Positions 14,444 to 22,061 of a stretch of 33,822 nt of DNA are shown here, in pieces (within the stretch, counting starts at the first letter, position 1; each line of letters begins with the position of its first letter). A program made the translations under genes and the position numbers. This DNA is from CANJDH01 sp031430015 (GTDB lineage Bacteria; Pseudomonadota; Gammaproteobacteria; Burkholderiales; JAEUOS01): the NCBI GenBank assembly GCA_031430015.1, contig JANPAR010000188.1, positions 1 through 33,822 of the forward strand. Direction: 5' to 3'. Below the pieces are notes generated by a model. The model was given only the letters and a program-made list of their open reading frames with translations, searched no databases and had not been told where the DNA came from.

Positions 14444-14530
14444 CAGTGACCGCGCTGAAAGCCTTGGTGCAAGCGGATTTCCGCGATTCCTCCTCCAAGA
14501 CCGTTGGTACCAGAGGCTCTCCTGGCACTG
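14444..14530. repeat. Dispersed intergenic repeat, copy C
   Basis: Two units (CTGAAAGCCTTGGTGCAAGC and CAAGACCGTTGGTACCAGAG) with TTGGT at 14464-14468 and 14504-14508, the same 40-bp period as copies A and B but otherwise more diverged. It lies between the dehydratase and CaiB genes; a small palindrome (CCAGAGGCTCTCCTGG) follows. Confidence 0.55.
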
Positions 14531-14555
14531 CCCTGTTTATTGTCAACACTACTTC

Positions 14556-15737
14556 ATGACCACTTCAGCTTTGCCCGCCTCTGATCTGCCCTTGGCCGGC
14601 GTGCGCATCCTCGACCTCACTGCCGTGATCTTCGGCCCGCTGGCGACGCAAACGCTGGCCGACTATGGCGCTGATGTGATCAAGATCGAGCCGCCCGAGG
14701 GCGACAGCACGCGCTTCACGGGACCGGACAAGGAGCGCGGCATGTCCACCGTGTTCCTCGGGGCCAACCGCAACAAGCGCGGCGTGGTGCTCGATCTCAA
14801 GCTGGCGGACGATCGCGCGGCATTGCTCAAACTGGTCGATGGCGCCGATGTGTTCGTGCACAGCATGCGCCCGCAAAAGCTGGTCAAGCTCGGCATCGAC
14901 CCCGAGACGCTGCTCAAGCGCAATCCGCGCCTGGTCTACGCCGGCCTGCATGGCTTTGCCGAGGGCGGGCCCTACGCCGGCCGGCCGGCGTATGACGACA
15001 TCGTGCAGGGCATCTCGGGCAACGCGGCGCTGATGCAGCGCCTCACCGGCGCACCGGCCTACTACCCGACCATTGCCGCTGACAAAACCTGCGCGCAGGT
15101 GGCTGCGCACGCGATCCTCGCGGCATTGTTCAAACGCGAACGCACCGGCAAAGGCGGGTTTGTCGAAGTGCCGATGTTTGAATCCATGGTCGCGTTCAAT
15201 CTGGTCGAGCATTTGTACGGCGCGCATTTCGCCCCGCCGCTTGCACCGGCAGGCTACCCGCGTGTAATGGCGGCGTGGCGCAAGCCGTATCAGACGCTCG
15301 ACGGTTTTGTTTGCGCGATGCCTTACACCAACGCACACTGGCAGCGCTTCTTCACCGTGACCGGGCATGCGCAGCACGCCGCCGACGCACGCTTTGTCAA
15401 CATCAGCGAGCGCACCAAACATATCGAGCCGCTGTATCAACTCACCGGTGACATCCTGCGCACGCGCAGCACGGCAGAGTGGCTCGCGCTGTTTGAGCAA
15501 CTCGAAATTCCCGCTGCGCGCGTCAATCAGCTCGAAGACCTTATCAATGATCCGCAACTGACATCGGGCGGATTTTTTGAAACGGTGGCAGACGACAACA
15601 TGGGCCCGGTGCGCTTCACCGGCGTGCCGGTAAAGTTTGATGGCGTGCGCCCCGCCATCAGCATGCCGCCGCGCCTCGGTGAGCACACCGAAGCGGTGTT
15701 GCGCGAGGCGGGCGTCCACCGCAGCGTCAAGGAGTAA
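14556..15737 (+). CDS. CaiB/BaiF-family (class III) CoA-transferase
   Basis: This is a second class III CoA-transferase, 393 residues, from a different branch than the one at 9441. Family blocks are LPLAGVRILDLTAVIFGPLA, TQTLADYGADVIKIEPPEGD, LGANRNKRGVVLDLK, RPAYDDIVQGISGNAALMQR and PTIAADKTCAQVAAHAILAA, with D176 at the catalytic aspartate position. It transfers CoA to an unknown carboxylic acid. ATG 14556 gives the standard N-terminus. It lies 137 bp after the dehydratase (with repeat copy C between) and 6 bp before the patatin-like gene, whose Shine-Dalgarno is within its last codons, so these two are an operon. CoA activation or exchange of the dehydratase product is possible but unproven. 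Confidence 0.93.
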   Translation: MTTSALPASDLPLAGVRILDLTAVIFGPLATQTLADYGADVIKIEPPEGDSTRFTGPDKERGMSTVFLGANRNKRGVVLDLKLADDRAALLKLVDGADVFVHSMRPQKLVKLGIDPETLLKRNPRLVYAGLHGFAEGGPYAGRPAYDDIVQGISGNAALMQRLTGAPAYYPTIAADKTCAQVAAHAILAALFKRERTGKGGFVEVPMFESMVAFNLVEHLYGAHFAPPLAPAGYPRVMAAWRKPYQTLDGFVCAMPYTNAHWQRFFTVTGHAQHAADARFVNISERTKHIEPLYQLTGDILRTRSTAEWLALFEQLEIPAARVNQLEDLINDPQLTSGGFFETVADDNMGPVRFTGVPVKFDGVRPAISMPPRLGEHTEAVLREAGVHRSVKE

Positions 15738-15743
15738 GCGTCA

Positions 15744-17081
15744 ATGGCAAAGTCAACTGCAGGGAAGAACAAGTCAACGGCGGCAAAGCGCAAAGCCAAG
15801 GCACCGCACCAGCCACAGGGCATTGCGGGCCATCACGACCACATCGCGCTGGTGTTGCAAGGCGGCGGTGCATTGGGCGCGTATCAGGCCGGCGTGTTTG
15901 AGGAGTTGGCCAGCACTGCGTATCAGCCTGCCTGGATTGCCGGGGTCTCCATCGGCGCGATTAACGCCGCCTTGATCGCCGGCAATCTGCCCGAGCGCCG
16001 CATCGAACGGCTTTCCGAGTTCTGGCATCTGGTGTCATCGGGCATGGGCGCGCCCGGCTATGGCAACCACGGTACCCACGGTACCTATGGCGCCCTGGGT
16101 GCCCTGGGTGCGCTAGGTACGCTGGGCGCGCAGGATGCTCAAGGTGCGCAAAGCTGGCAAAGCGCGCTGTTTGCGCCCTGGGCACAGTCCGCCTCCGAGT
16201 GGGTCAAGCCGCGCACGGCCTTCAATCAACTGAGCGCCATGTGGTCTGCGGTGGCGGGCATACCGGGCTTCTACCAACCGCGCGTGCCGCCGGTCTGGCT
16301 GCAACCCGAAGGCACGCCCGCCGCGCTGGGCATCTACGACACCGCACCGCTGCGCGCCACGCTTGAAAGGCTGATCGACTTCGATCTGATCAACAGCAAG
16401 AAGGTGCGCTTGTCGCTCGGCGCAGTCAACGTGATGACCGGCAACTCGGTTTATTTTGACAATGCCGACCGCATCATCGGGCCCGAGCACGTGATGGCGA
16501 GCGGCGCTCTGCCGCCCGCGTTCCCGCCCGTGATGATTGACGGGCAACCCTACTGGGATGGCGGCATCGTCTCCAACACGCCGCTGCAATACATCCTCGA
16601 CATGCGCGGCAAGGACACGCTGAAGGATTCGTTGCTGGTGTTTCAGGTAGATCTGTTCAGCGCGCGCGGCACCATGCCGGTCAACCTCGCCGAAGTGCAG
16701 CAGCGCCAGAAAGACATTTTGTATTCGAGCCGCACGCGCTACAACAGCGACGTAGCCGCCAAGGTCTCGCATGCGCGCGCCGCCGTGCGCGCCCTGCTCG
16801 CCAAATTGCCACCCGACCTGATGGACGATCCGCACGTCAAACATCTGGCCGATGCGGTGCGCACTTCGCACACCGACATCGTGCAACTGATTTACCGGCA
16901 GGCGTCGTACGAGCTCGAATCAAAGGATTACGAATTCTCGCGCGTCTCGGTGCTGGAGCACTGGCAAGCCGGGCAGCGCGACATGCGCGACACCATCACC
17001 CACCCGGAGTGGCTCAAGTCCACCGGCATTGATGAAGGTGTGACGCAATACGATCTGACGCGGCATACGCGGCCACTCTGA
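15744..17081 (+). CDS. Patatin-like phospholipase family protein with a low-complexity insert
   Basis: This is a Ser-Asp dyad acyl hydrolase of the patatin fold, 445 residues. Seen are the oxyanion loop LQGGGALGAYQAGVFEEL (about residues 38-55), the nucleophile elbow GVSIGA (S69) and the DGG motif WDGGIVSNTPLQ (D272). The N-terminus is lysine-rich (MAKSTAGKNKSTAAKRKAKA). Between about residues 104 and 138 lies a glycine-rich low-complexity insert (GNHGTHGTYGALGALGALGT) that interrupts the domain. The long C-terminal part (AKLPPDLMDDPHVKHLADAV onward) resembles the DUF3734-type extension of bacterial patatins. Shine-Dalgarno AAGGAG precedes ATG 15744, overlapping the end of the CoA-transferase gene. 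Lipid or thioester hydrolysis is expected; its pathway role is unclear. Confidence 0.9.
   Translation: MAKSTAGKNKSTAAKRKAKAPHQPQGIAGHHDHIALVLQGGGALGAYQAGVFEELASTAYQPAWIAGVSIGAINAALIAGNLPERRIERLSEFWHLVSSGMGAPGYGNHGTHGTYGALGALGALGTLGAQDAQGAQSWQSALFAPWAQSASEWVKPRTAFNQLSAMWSAVAGIPGFYQPRVPPVWLQPEGTPAALGIYDTAPLRATLERLIDFDLINSKKVRLSLGAVNVMTGNSVYFDNADRIIGPEHVMASGALPPAFPPVMIDGQPYWDGGIVSNTPLQYILDMRGKDTLKDSLLVFQVDLFSARGTMPVNLAEVQQRQKDILYSSRTRYNSDVAAKVSHARAAVRALLAKLPPDLMDDPHVKHLADAVRTSHTDIVQLIYRQASYELESKDYEFSRVSVLEHWQAGQRDMRDTITHPEWLKSTGIDEGVTQYDLTRHTRPL
16053..16157 (+). repeat. Low-complexity GGT-rich repeat tract within the patatin-like gene
   Basis: A 9-bp periodicity is visible (GGTACCCACGGTACCTATGG, then GCCCTGGGTGCCCTGGGTGC), coding for Gly-Xaa-Xaa triplets (GNHGTHGTYGALGALGALGT, LGAQDAQGAQ). 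All changes keep the frame. It looks like a slippage-expanded insert, not a conserved domain part. Confidence 0.8.
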
Positions 17082-17157
17082 CGCCGTGCCGTGAGAAAAA
17101 TACGGATACCACCGGCCGGAGAAGTGCTCCTGTTGCAGGTTTCGACAGCACGGCCGT

Positions 17158-17184
17158 GAAGAGCTGCTTCCAGGGCGGCTCTTC
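17158..17184. terminator. Hairpin between convergent patatin-like and crotonase genes
   Basis: Perfect 7-bp arms GAAGAGC (17158-17164) and GCTCTTC (17178-17184) flank a 13-base loop. There is no T tract on either strand, so it is only a candidate bidirectional terminator; the GAGC/GCTC arms also resemble the GAGCCGCTCCCACC repeats elsewhere in the window. Confidence 0.35.
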
Positions 17185-17198
17185 AGGCTTTGCGCAAT

Positions 17199-18056
17199 TC
17201 AATTCCCCTCAAATACCGGCCGCTGCTTGGTGACGAAGCCGTTGTACGCGCGCTCGAAATCCTTGGTCTGCATGCAGATCGCCTGCGCCTGCGCTTCCGC
17301 TTCAATCGCATCGTCAATGCCCATGCTCCACTCCTGATGGATGCAGCGCTTGGTCATGGCGTGGCCAAAGGTCGGGCCATCGGCGAGGGTGCGGGCAAAG
17401 GCCTGCGTGTCGGCAAGCAGCGTCGCTGAATCGCACAGCTTGTTGAAGAAGCCCCAGCGCTCGCCCTCGGTGCCGTCGATTGAGCGCCCGGTGTAGAGCA
17501 GCTCTGCTGCGCGCCCGGCACCGACGATGCGCGGCAGCACATTGCACGCGCCCATGTCGGCACCTGCCAAGCCGACGCGCACGAACAGGAAGGCCACCTT
17601 GGCCGCCGCCGTGCCGTAACGCATGTCCGACGCCATCGCGAGAATGGCCCCGGCCCCCGCACACACGCCGTCGATGGCGGCAATGATCGGCTGCGGGCAG
17701 GCGCGCATGGCTTTGACCAGATCGCCGGTCATGCGCGTGAACGCGAGCAGGCCGGCCATGTCGCCCTTGCGCTGCAGTTCGATCAACGGGCCGATGATTT
17801 CGTGCACATCGCCGCCCGAGCAGAAGTTGCCACCGGCGCCAGTGATGACCACGGTCTTGACCTGATCGGCGTAGACCAGATTGCGAAAGGTGTCGCGCAG
17901 CTCGGCGTAGGAGTCAAAGGTCAGCGGGTTTTTGCGCTCGGGGCGGTTGAGAGTGATGGTGGCGACTTTGCCGTCGAGTTGCCAGCCGAAGTGCTTGGGC
18001 TTGAAGACGGAGAAGTCAATGTCCTGCGGCGCGAAGCGTGCGTCAGTGTTGCTCAT
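17199..18056 (-). CDS. Crotonase-fold enoyl-CoA hydratase/isomerase family protein
   Basis: This is a 285-residue crotonase-superfamily protein acting on acyl-CoA thioesters. The oxyanion-hole segments are TGAGGNFCSGGDVHEIIGPL and DGVCAGAGAILAMASDMRYG. The C-terminal region GRAAELLYTGRSIDGTEGER and WGFFNKL is family-typical. GAGGAAAT precedes ATG 18056. By my alignment with classical enoyl-CoA hydratase, both catalytic glutamates are absent: the first position is Ile (AGAILAMASD instead of GGCELAMMCD), and the second falls in FLFVRVGLAGADMGAC where QPEI is expected. An Asp in GADMG is conserved-looking and may do the chemistry, as in other crotonase subfamilies. Therefore the reaction may not be simple hydration. 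It lies convergent to the patatin gene and divergent from a Bug receptor. Confidence 0.9.
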   Translation of the reverse strand: MSNTDARFAPQDIDFSVFKPKHFGWQLDGKVATITLNRPERKNPLTFDSYAELRDTFRNLVYADQVKTVVITGAGGNFCSGGDVHEIIGPLIELQRKGDMAGLLAFTRMTGDLVKAMRACPQPIIAAIDGVCAGAGAILAMASDMRYGTAAAKVAFLFVRVGLAGADMGACNVLPRIVGAGRAAELLYTGRSIDGTEGERWGFFNKLCDSATLLADTQAFARTLADGPTFGHAMTKRCIHQEWSMGIDDAIEAEAQAQAICMQTKDFERAYNGFVTKQRPVFEGN

Positions 18057-18193
18057 CGTGATTTCCTCGATTTCGAATCGTTTGGCTTGAAGGGATTATA
18101 GAAAGCACTTTGGGAAGTCATCTGCGGATCGATGCCATGCGCTCCCGCGTGCATGCTGGTATTGTCATGTTTTCTTCCTCACTGGTTGATGCC

Positions 18194-19201
18194 ATGAATT
18201 CCCTCTCCTTCCCCCCCTCCTTCCCCCCCTCCTTCTTTCGACGCACCTTGCTCGCGGTTGGTCTTGCGCTGTCGTGCAATGCTGCTTTGGTCGCGCCAGC
18301 GTCCGCCCAAACCCCGCTCACCATCGTGATGACCTTCCCGGCTGGCTCGGGTGTGGACTTCGTCGGCCGGCTGTTGCAGGACTCGATGCAGAAATCACTC
18401 GGCACCAACATCGTCATCGAATACCGGCCCGGTGCTGCGGGCAATGTCGCTTCAGAGTACGTCGCACGTGCCAAGCCGGACGGTCACACGATTCTCTTCG
18501 GCACTGCCGCCACGCACGGCGTCAACGCGGCGCTCTACAAGAAGCTGCCGTTCGATGTCGAAGCCGACTTCACGCCGGTCTCGACCGTCGTCGATGTCTC
18601 GAACGTGCTCACCATCAACCCCGCAGTGGCCGATGTGAAAACCGTGCGCGAGTTGATCGACCTGATCCGCGCCAACCCCGGCAAGTACAACTACGCCTCG
18701 ACCGGCAACGGCACCGGCACGCACCTGGCGATGGCCGATTTCGTTGCGCGCACCGGCCTCACCATCACCCACATCCCCTACAAGGGCGGGCCGGACGCAG
18801 TGGCCTCGGTGGTCAAGGGCGATGTGTGCTGCTACATGAGCCAGGTGCAGGCGATGCAGCCGCACTACAAGGCCGGCAAGGTGCGCCTGCTCGGTGTCAC
18901 CACCAAAGATCGCGTGTCTGCGATACCCGAGGTGCCCACCATCGCCGAGTCCGGCGTGCCGGGCTTCGAGAACTACACCTGGTTCGGCCTGTTCGGCCCG
19001 AAGAACATGGACCCGCTGATGCTGAACAAAATCAACGCTGCGGTGAAGATCGCGCTGGAGACGCCGGCGATCCGGCAGCGGCTGATCGACACCGGCAATA
19101 CGCCGCGCTGGGAATCACCCGAGCAATTCCGTGCCACCGTCAAGGCCGACCGTATCAAATGGGCTGCGGTCGTCAAGGCTTCGGGCGCGACGGTGGATTG
19201 A
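18194..19201 (+). CDS. Bug/TctC-family periplasmic solute receptor
   Basis: This is a periplasmic Bug receptor, 335 residues from ATG 18194. Signal peptide residues 1-38 end in PASA before QT; the N-terminal FPPSFPPSFFRR is coded by a short 12-bp pyrimidine repeat. Bug blocks are PLTIVMTFPAGSGVDFVGRL, YRPGAAGNVASEYVARAKPD, KKLPFDVEADFTPVSTV, NYASTGNGTGTHLAMADF and HIPYKGGPDAVASVVKGDV. The frame is open upstream with other ATGs (18167, 18137, 18110), but the signal peptide favours 18194. It is the first gene of a plus-strand group (Bug, GST, MBL-fold, FAH, Bug, hydrolase) with short spacing, so it probably delivers the substrate of that pathway. No TctA/TctB genes are present. Two adjacent Cys (DVCCYMSQ) are unusual for the family. 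Confidence 0.93.
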   Translation: MNSLSFPPSFPPSFFRRTLLAVGLALSCNAALVAPASAQTPLTIVMTFPAGSGVDFVGRLLQDSMQKSLGTNIVIEYRPGAAGNVASEYVARAKPDGHTILFGTAATHGVNAALYKKLPFDVEADFTPVSTVVDVSNVLTINPAVADVKTVRELIDLIRANPGKYNYASTGNGTGTHLAMADFVARTGLTITHIPYKGGPDAVASVVKGDVCCYMSQVQAMQPHYKAGKVRLLGVTTKDRVSAIPEVPTIAESGVPGFENYTWFGLFGPKNMDPLMLNKINAAVKIALETPAIRQRLIDTGNTPRWESPEQFRATVKADRIKWAAVVKASGATVD

Positions 19202-19214
19202 CGGCGCCGCTGTT

Positions 19215-20015
19215 GTGCTCAAGCCCGTGCTGACGCTCTACAACAATGCCTACTCGACATGCAGCCAGAAGGTGCGTCTGGTGCTGGCGGAAAAGGACCT
19301 GCCTTGGGAGGACCGGCAGATCATCTTCAAGAACAACGCGCATCTGACGCCGGAATATCTCGCGCTCAATCCCAACGGCGTGGTGCCAACGCTCGTGCAC
19401 GAGGATCCACCTGACCGCCATGTGATCCTCGATTCTTCCGTGATCATGGAGTATCTCGACGAGGTTTTCCCCGAGGTGCCGATGGCTCCGCGCAACCCTG
19501 CGGGACGCGCGCACCTGCGCAAGTGGCTTCGGTACTTTGAAGAAGTCGCGACGCCAGCGGTGCGGCCACCATCGTTCAACCAGGCCTTTCTCGTACGCTA
19601 CGAAAAGCTGAGTGACAGCGACTTTGAGGCAGCCGCCGATGTGCGCCCCTTGCGCAAACACTTTTACATGCGCATGGGCAAGAGCGGTTTCTCAGACGCT
19701 GATCTCACCATCGCCTACGACGGATTTCGCCAGACCGCACAACGCATGGAGGCAGCCCTGGCAAATGACGCGTGGCTGTGCGGCAGCGAGCGCCCCTCGA
19801 TTGCCGATTGCTGCGTGGCGCCCCTGTTTGACCGCATGGCTGATCTGGGCCTGGCGGACTTGTGGGCCTCGTCTGCGCACGTGATCGATTGGCTGGCACG
19901 CTTTCGTGCGCGGCCGTCCTGGCAGGCCACGTTCTATCAAGGTGCGCGGCTGTCCGATACACTCAATCAACTGCACCACCGGTTGCGCAAGCCCGTAGAC
20001 ATCGCCTTCTGCTGA
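19215..20015 (+). CDS. Glutathione S-transferase family protein
   Basis: This is a cytoplasmic GST-fold protein, 266 residues. The N-terminal thioredoxin-like domain has LTLYNNAYSTCSQKVRLVLA (Ser or Cys of STCS at the usual active-site place), LNPNGVVPTLVHEDPPD with the cis-proline, and ILDSSVIMEYLDEVFPEVPM for gamma-glutamyl recognition. The helical C-terminal domain includes ANDAWLCGSERPSIADCCVA with the conserved N-capping Asp. The start is GTG 19215 or a nearby GTG (19227); the longer open frame from 19131 overlaps the Bug gene and adds non-family sequence. It follows the Bug gene by 13 bp and precedes the MBL-fold gene by 36 bp. Possible roles are isomerisation (maleylacetoacetate-type), thioether cleavage or detoxification; nearby FAH genes make ring-cleavage chemistry plausible. 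Confidence 0.88.
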   Translation: MLKPVLTLYNNAYSTCSQKVRLVLAEKDLPWEDRQIIFKNNAHLTPEYLALNPNGVVPTLVHEDPPDRHVILDSSVIMEYLDEVFPEVPMAPRNPAGRAHLRKWLRYFEEVATPAVRPPSFNQAFLVRYEKLSDSDFEAAADVRPLRKHFYMRMGKSGFSDADLTIAYDGFRQTAQRMEAALANDAWLCGSERPSIADCCVAPLFDRMADLGLADLWASSAHVIDWLARFRARPSWQATFYQGARLSDTLNQLHHRLRKPVDIAFC

Positions 20016-20051
20016 GCCTGCGCCGCCGGTTAGATCCGTATGGAGCCACGC

Positions 20052-21053
20052 ATGAAATCCTGGCAATACACCAAAGGCCTGCACGCGCTCGGCAACGGCT
20101 GCTACGCATGGCTGCTGCCCGACGGCACCTGGGGCTACAGCAATGCCGGCCTCATCACCGATCAAGGCGAGACGCTGCTGGTCGATACCCTGTTTGATCT
20201 CACGCTCACGCGCGAAATGCTCGACGGCATCAAGGGCGCGCTGCCTGCTGCGGCCAAGATCGGCACGCTGGTCAACACCCACGCCAATGGCGACCACACC
20301 TTCGGCAATCAATTGGTGACCGGCGCGCGCATCATCGCCAGTCGCGGCTGCGCCGAAGAAATGGCGGCTCGCCCGCCGGAGGAGTTTCGCCACATGATGG
20401 CCAACTGGCGCGCCATGGGCGACGCCGGCGCGTTTTTGCACGAGATGATGGGTTCGCGCTTTGACTTTGAGGGCATCGTCTACACGCCACCGACCGAGAC
20501 CTTTGATCGCGATCTCACCCTGCATGTCGGTGCCAAAGAAGTGCGCCTCGTCAATGTCGGCCCGGCGCACACGCGCGGCGATGTGCTCGCCTACGTACCG
20601 GCAGACCGCACCGTGTTCACCGGCGACATCCTGTTCGTTGGCGGCCATCCGGCGGTATGGGCTGGACCAGTGTCGAACTGGATCAAGGCCTGCGACCTGA
20701 TGCTGTCGTGGGATGTCGAGACCGTGGTACCGGGCCACGGCCCGATCACCGACAAGAGCGGCGTGCGCGCGCTCAAGCACTATCTCGACTATTTGAGTGT
20801 CGAGACGCGCAAGCGCTTTGATGCGGGCATGCCGGATGACGAAGCGGCACGCGACATCAACTTCGACGCGTTTCGTGACTGGACCGACGGCGAGCGCATT
20901 TTCATCAACGTCAACGCGCTTTACCGCGAATACACCGGCGACACCGGGCGCCCCGACGTGCCACGCATTTTCGGGCTGATGGGGCGCCATCACAAGGAAC
21001 TGGTCGCCAAGGGCATGCACTGCCCGCATTGCGCGGCGGTGCAAGCGCACTGA
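20052..21053 (+). CDS. Metallo-beta-lactamase-fold hydrolase
   Basis: This is an MBL-fold metal-dependent hydrolase, 333 residues. Metal motifs are THANGDHTFGN (H77, N79, D81, H82), GPAHTRGD (H173), FTGDILF (D192) and VPGHGP (H229). The usual HxHxDH is HxNxDH here, a variant I know from a subgroup of these enzymes. There is a C-terminal CPHC motif, MHCPHCAAVQAH. ATG 20052 is chosen because GGAG lies six bases upstream; an ATG at 20040 would add MEPR. It is part of the plus-strand group, 36 bp after the GST and 39 bp before the FAH gene. Thioester, lactone or glutathione-adduct hydrolysis would fit the context; the substrate is unknown. Confidence 0.9.
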   Translation: MKSWQYTKGLHALGNGCYAWLLPDGTWGYSNAGLITDQGETLLVDTLFDLTLTREMLDGIKGALPAAAKIGTLVNTHANGDHTFGNQLVTGARIIASRGCAEEMAARPPEEFRHMMANWRAMGDAGAFLHEMMGSRFDFEGIVYTPPTETFDRDLTLHVGAKEVRLVNVGPAHTRGDVLAYVPADRTVFTGDILFVGGHPAVWAGPVSNWIKACDLMLSWDVETVVPGHGPITDKSGVRALKHYLDYLSVETRKRFDAGMPDDEAARDINFDAFRDWTDGERIFINVNALYREYTGDTGRPDVPRIFGLMGRHHKELVAKGMHCPHCAAVQAH

Positions 21054-21092
21054 ATCAAACAGCTATCTCTGATTCACCAGCAGAAAGCAAAC

Positions 21093-22031
21093 ATGAAGCT
21101 CGTCACCTTCGATCTCCCCACCGGCGCGCGCCACATCGGCGCGCTGCGCGACGATGGCGCGCACATTGCCGACTTCACCGCCTCCTCCGGCGCCGTGCAT
21201 TTCCGCGACATGCTCGCCTTGATCGACGCGGGGCCGGCCGCACTAGACGAGGCGCGCCGCCTGACGGCCAGCGCCAGCGTCGTGCATACGTTGTCCGCAG
21301 TGCGCCTCGCCGCACCATTGCCCGAGCCGCGCCAGATGCGCGACTTTCTTTGCTTCGAGAAACACCTGCGCCAGGCGCGCACACAACGTCATCTGTTCGG
21401 CATCACCGGTTATCCGACCGACCCGGCCAAGGTCGATGTGCCGCGCATCTGGTATGAAGAGCCGGTCTATTACAAGTGCAATCGGTTCGCCGTGGTCGGC
21501 ACCGGCACCGATGTGGTCTGCCCGTCCTATTGCAAGATGCTCGATTACGAGTTGGAGTTCGGCATCGTGTTGGGCAAACGCGGCAAGAACATCACACGCG
21601 AGACGGCGCGCGACTACATCTTCGGCTACTGCATCTTCAACGACTTCTCGGCGCGCGACCAGCAGATGCGCGAAATGCAATCGCAACTCGGGCCAACGAA
21701 GGGCAAGGACTTCGACACCGGCAATGTGCTCGGGCCCTGGCTGGTGACGGCAGATGAAATTGCCGACCCCTACGCGCTGACCATGACGGCCATGGTCAAT
21801 GGCGTCGAGTGGTCGCGTGGCGTGAGCGGCGACATGCATCACAAGTTTGAAGACATCCTCGTCCACGTGTCGCGCGATGAGACGGTTTACCCCGGCGAAT
21901 TTCTTGGTTCCGGCACGGTGGGCTCGGGCTGCGGGCTGGAGCACGGAAAATTTCTCGCCATTGGCGACACCGTCGAACTTGAAGTGACTGGCCTCGGCCG
22001 CCTCACCAACAAGGTCGTGGTGTCTGCATAA
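21093..22031 (+). CDS. Fumarylacetoacetate hydrolase (FAH) family protein
   Basis: This is a metal-dependent hydrolase/decarboxylase/hydratase of the FAH fold, 312 residues. The metal ligands are visible as DYELEFGIVLG (E153, E155) and IFNDFSARDQQ (D184), followed by GPTKGKDFDTGNVLGPWLVT and the C-terminal GSGTVGSGCGLEHGKFLAIG. The segment PRQMRDFLCFEKHLRQA is shared with the second FAH gene at 24317. Members cleave carbon-carbon bonds of beta-diketo acids in aromatic degradation or decarboxylate oxo-acids. It sits between the MBL-fold and Bug genes in one orientation, so co-transcription is likely. Exact reaction not determined. Confidence 0.93.
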   Translation: MKLVTFDLPTGARHIGALRDDGAHIADFTASSGAVHFRDMLALIDAGPAALDEARRLTASASVVHTLSAVRLAAPLPEPRQMRDFLCFEKHLRQARTQRHLFGITGYPTDPAKVDVPRIWYEEPVYYKCNRFAVVGTGTDVVCPSYCKMLDYELEFGIVLGKRGKNITRETARDYIFGYCIFNDFSARDQQMREMQSQLGPTKGKDFDTGNVLGPWLVTADEIADPYALTMTAMVNGVEWSRGVSGDMHHKFEDILVHVSRDETVYPGEFLGSGTVGSGCGLEHGKFLAIGDTVELEVTGLGRLTNKVVVSA

Positions 22032-22061
22032 CCCGCAAACTGGATTCAGGGAGAATCGATC

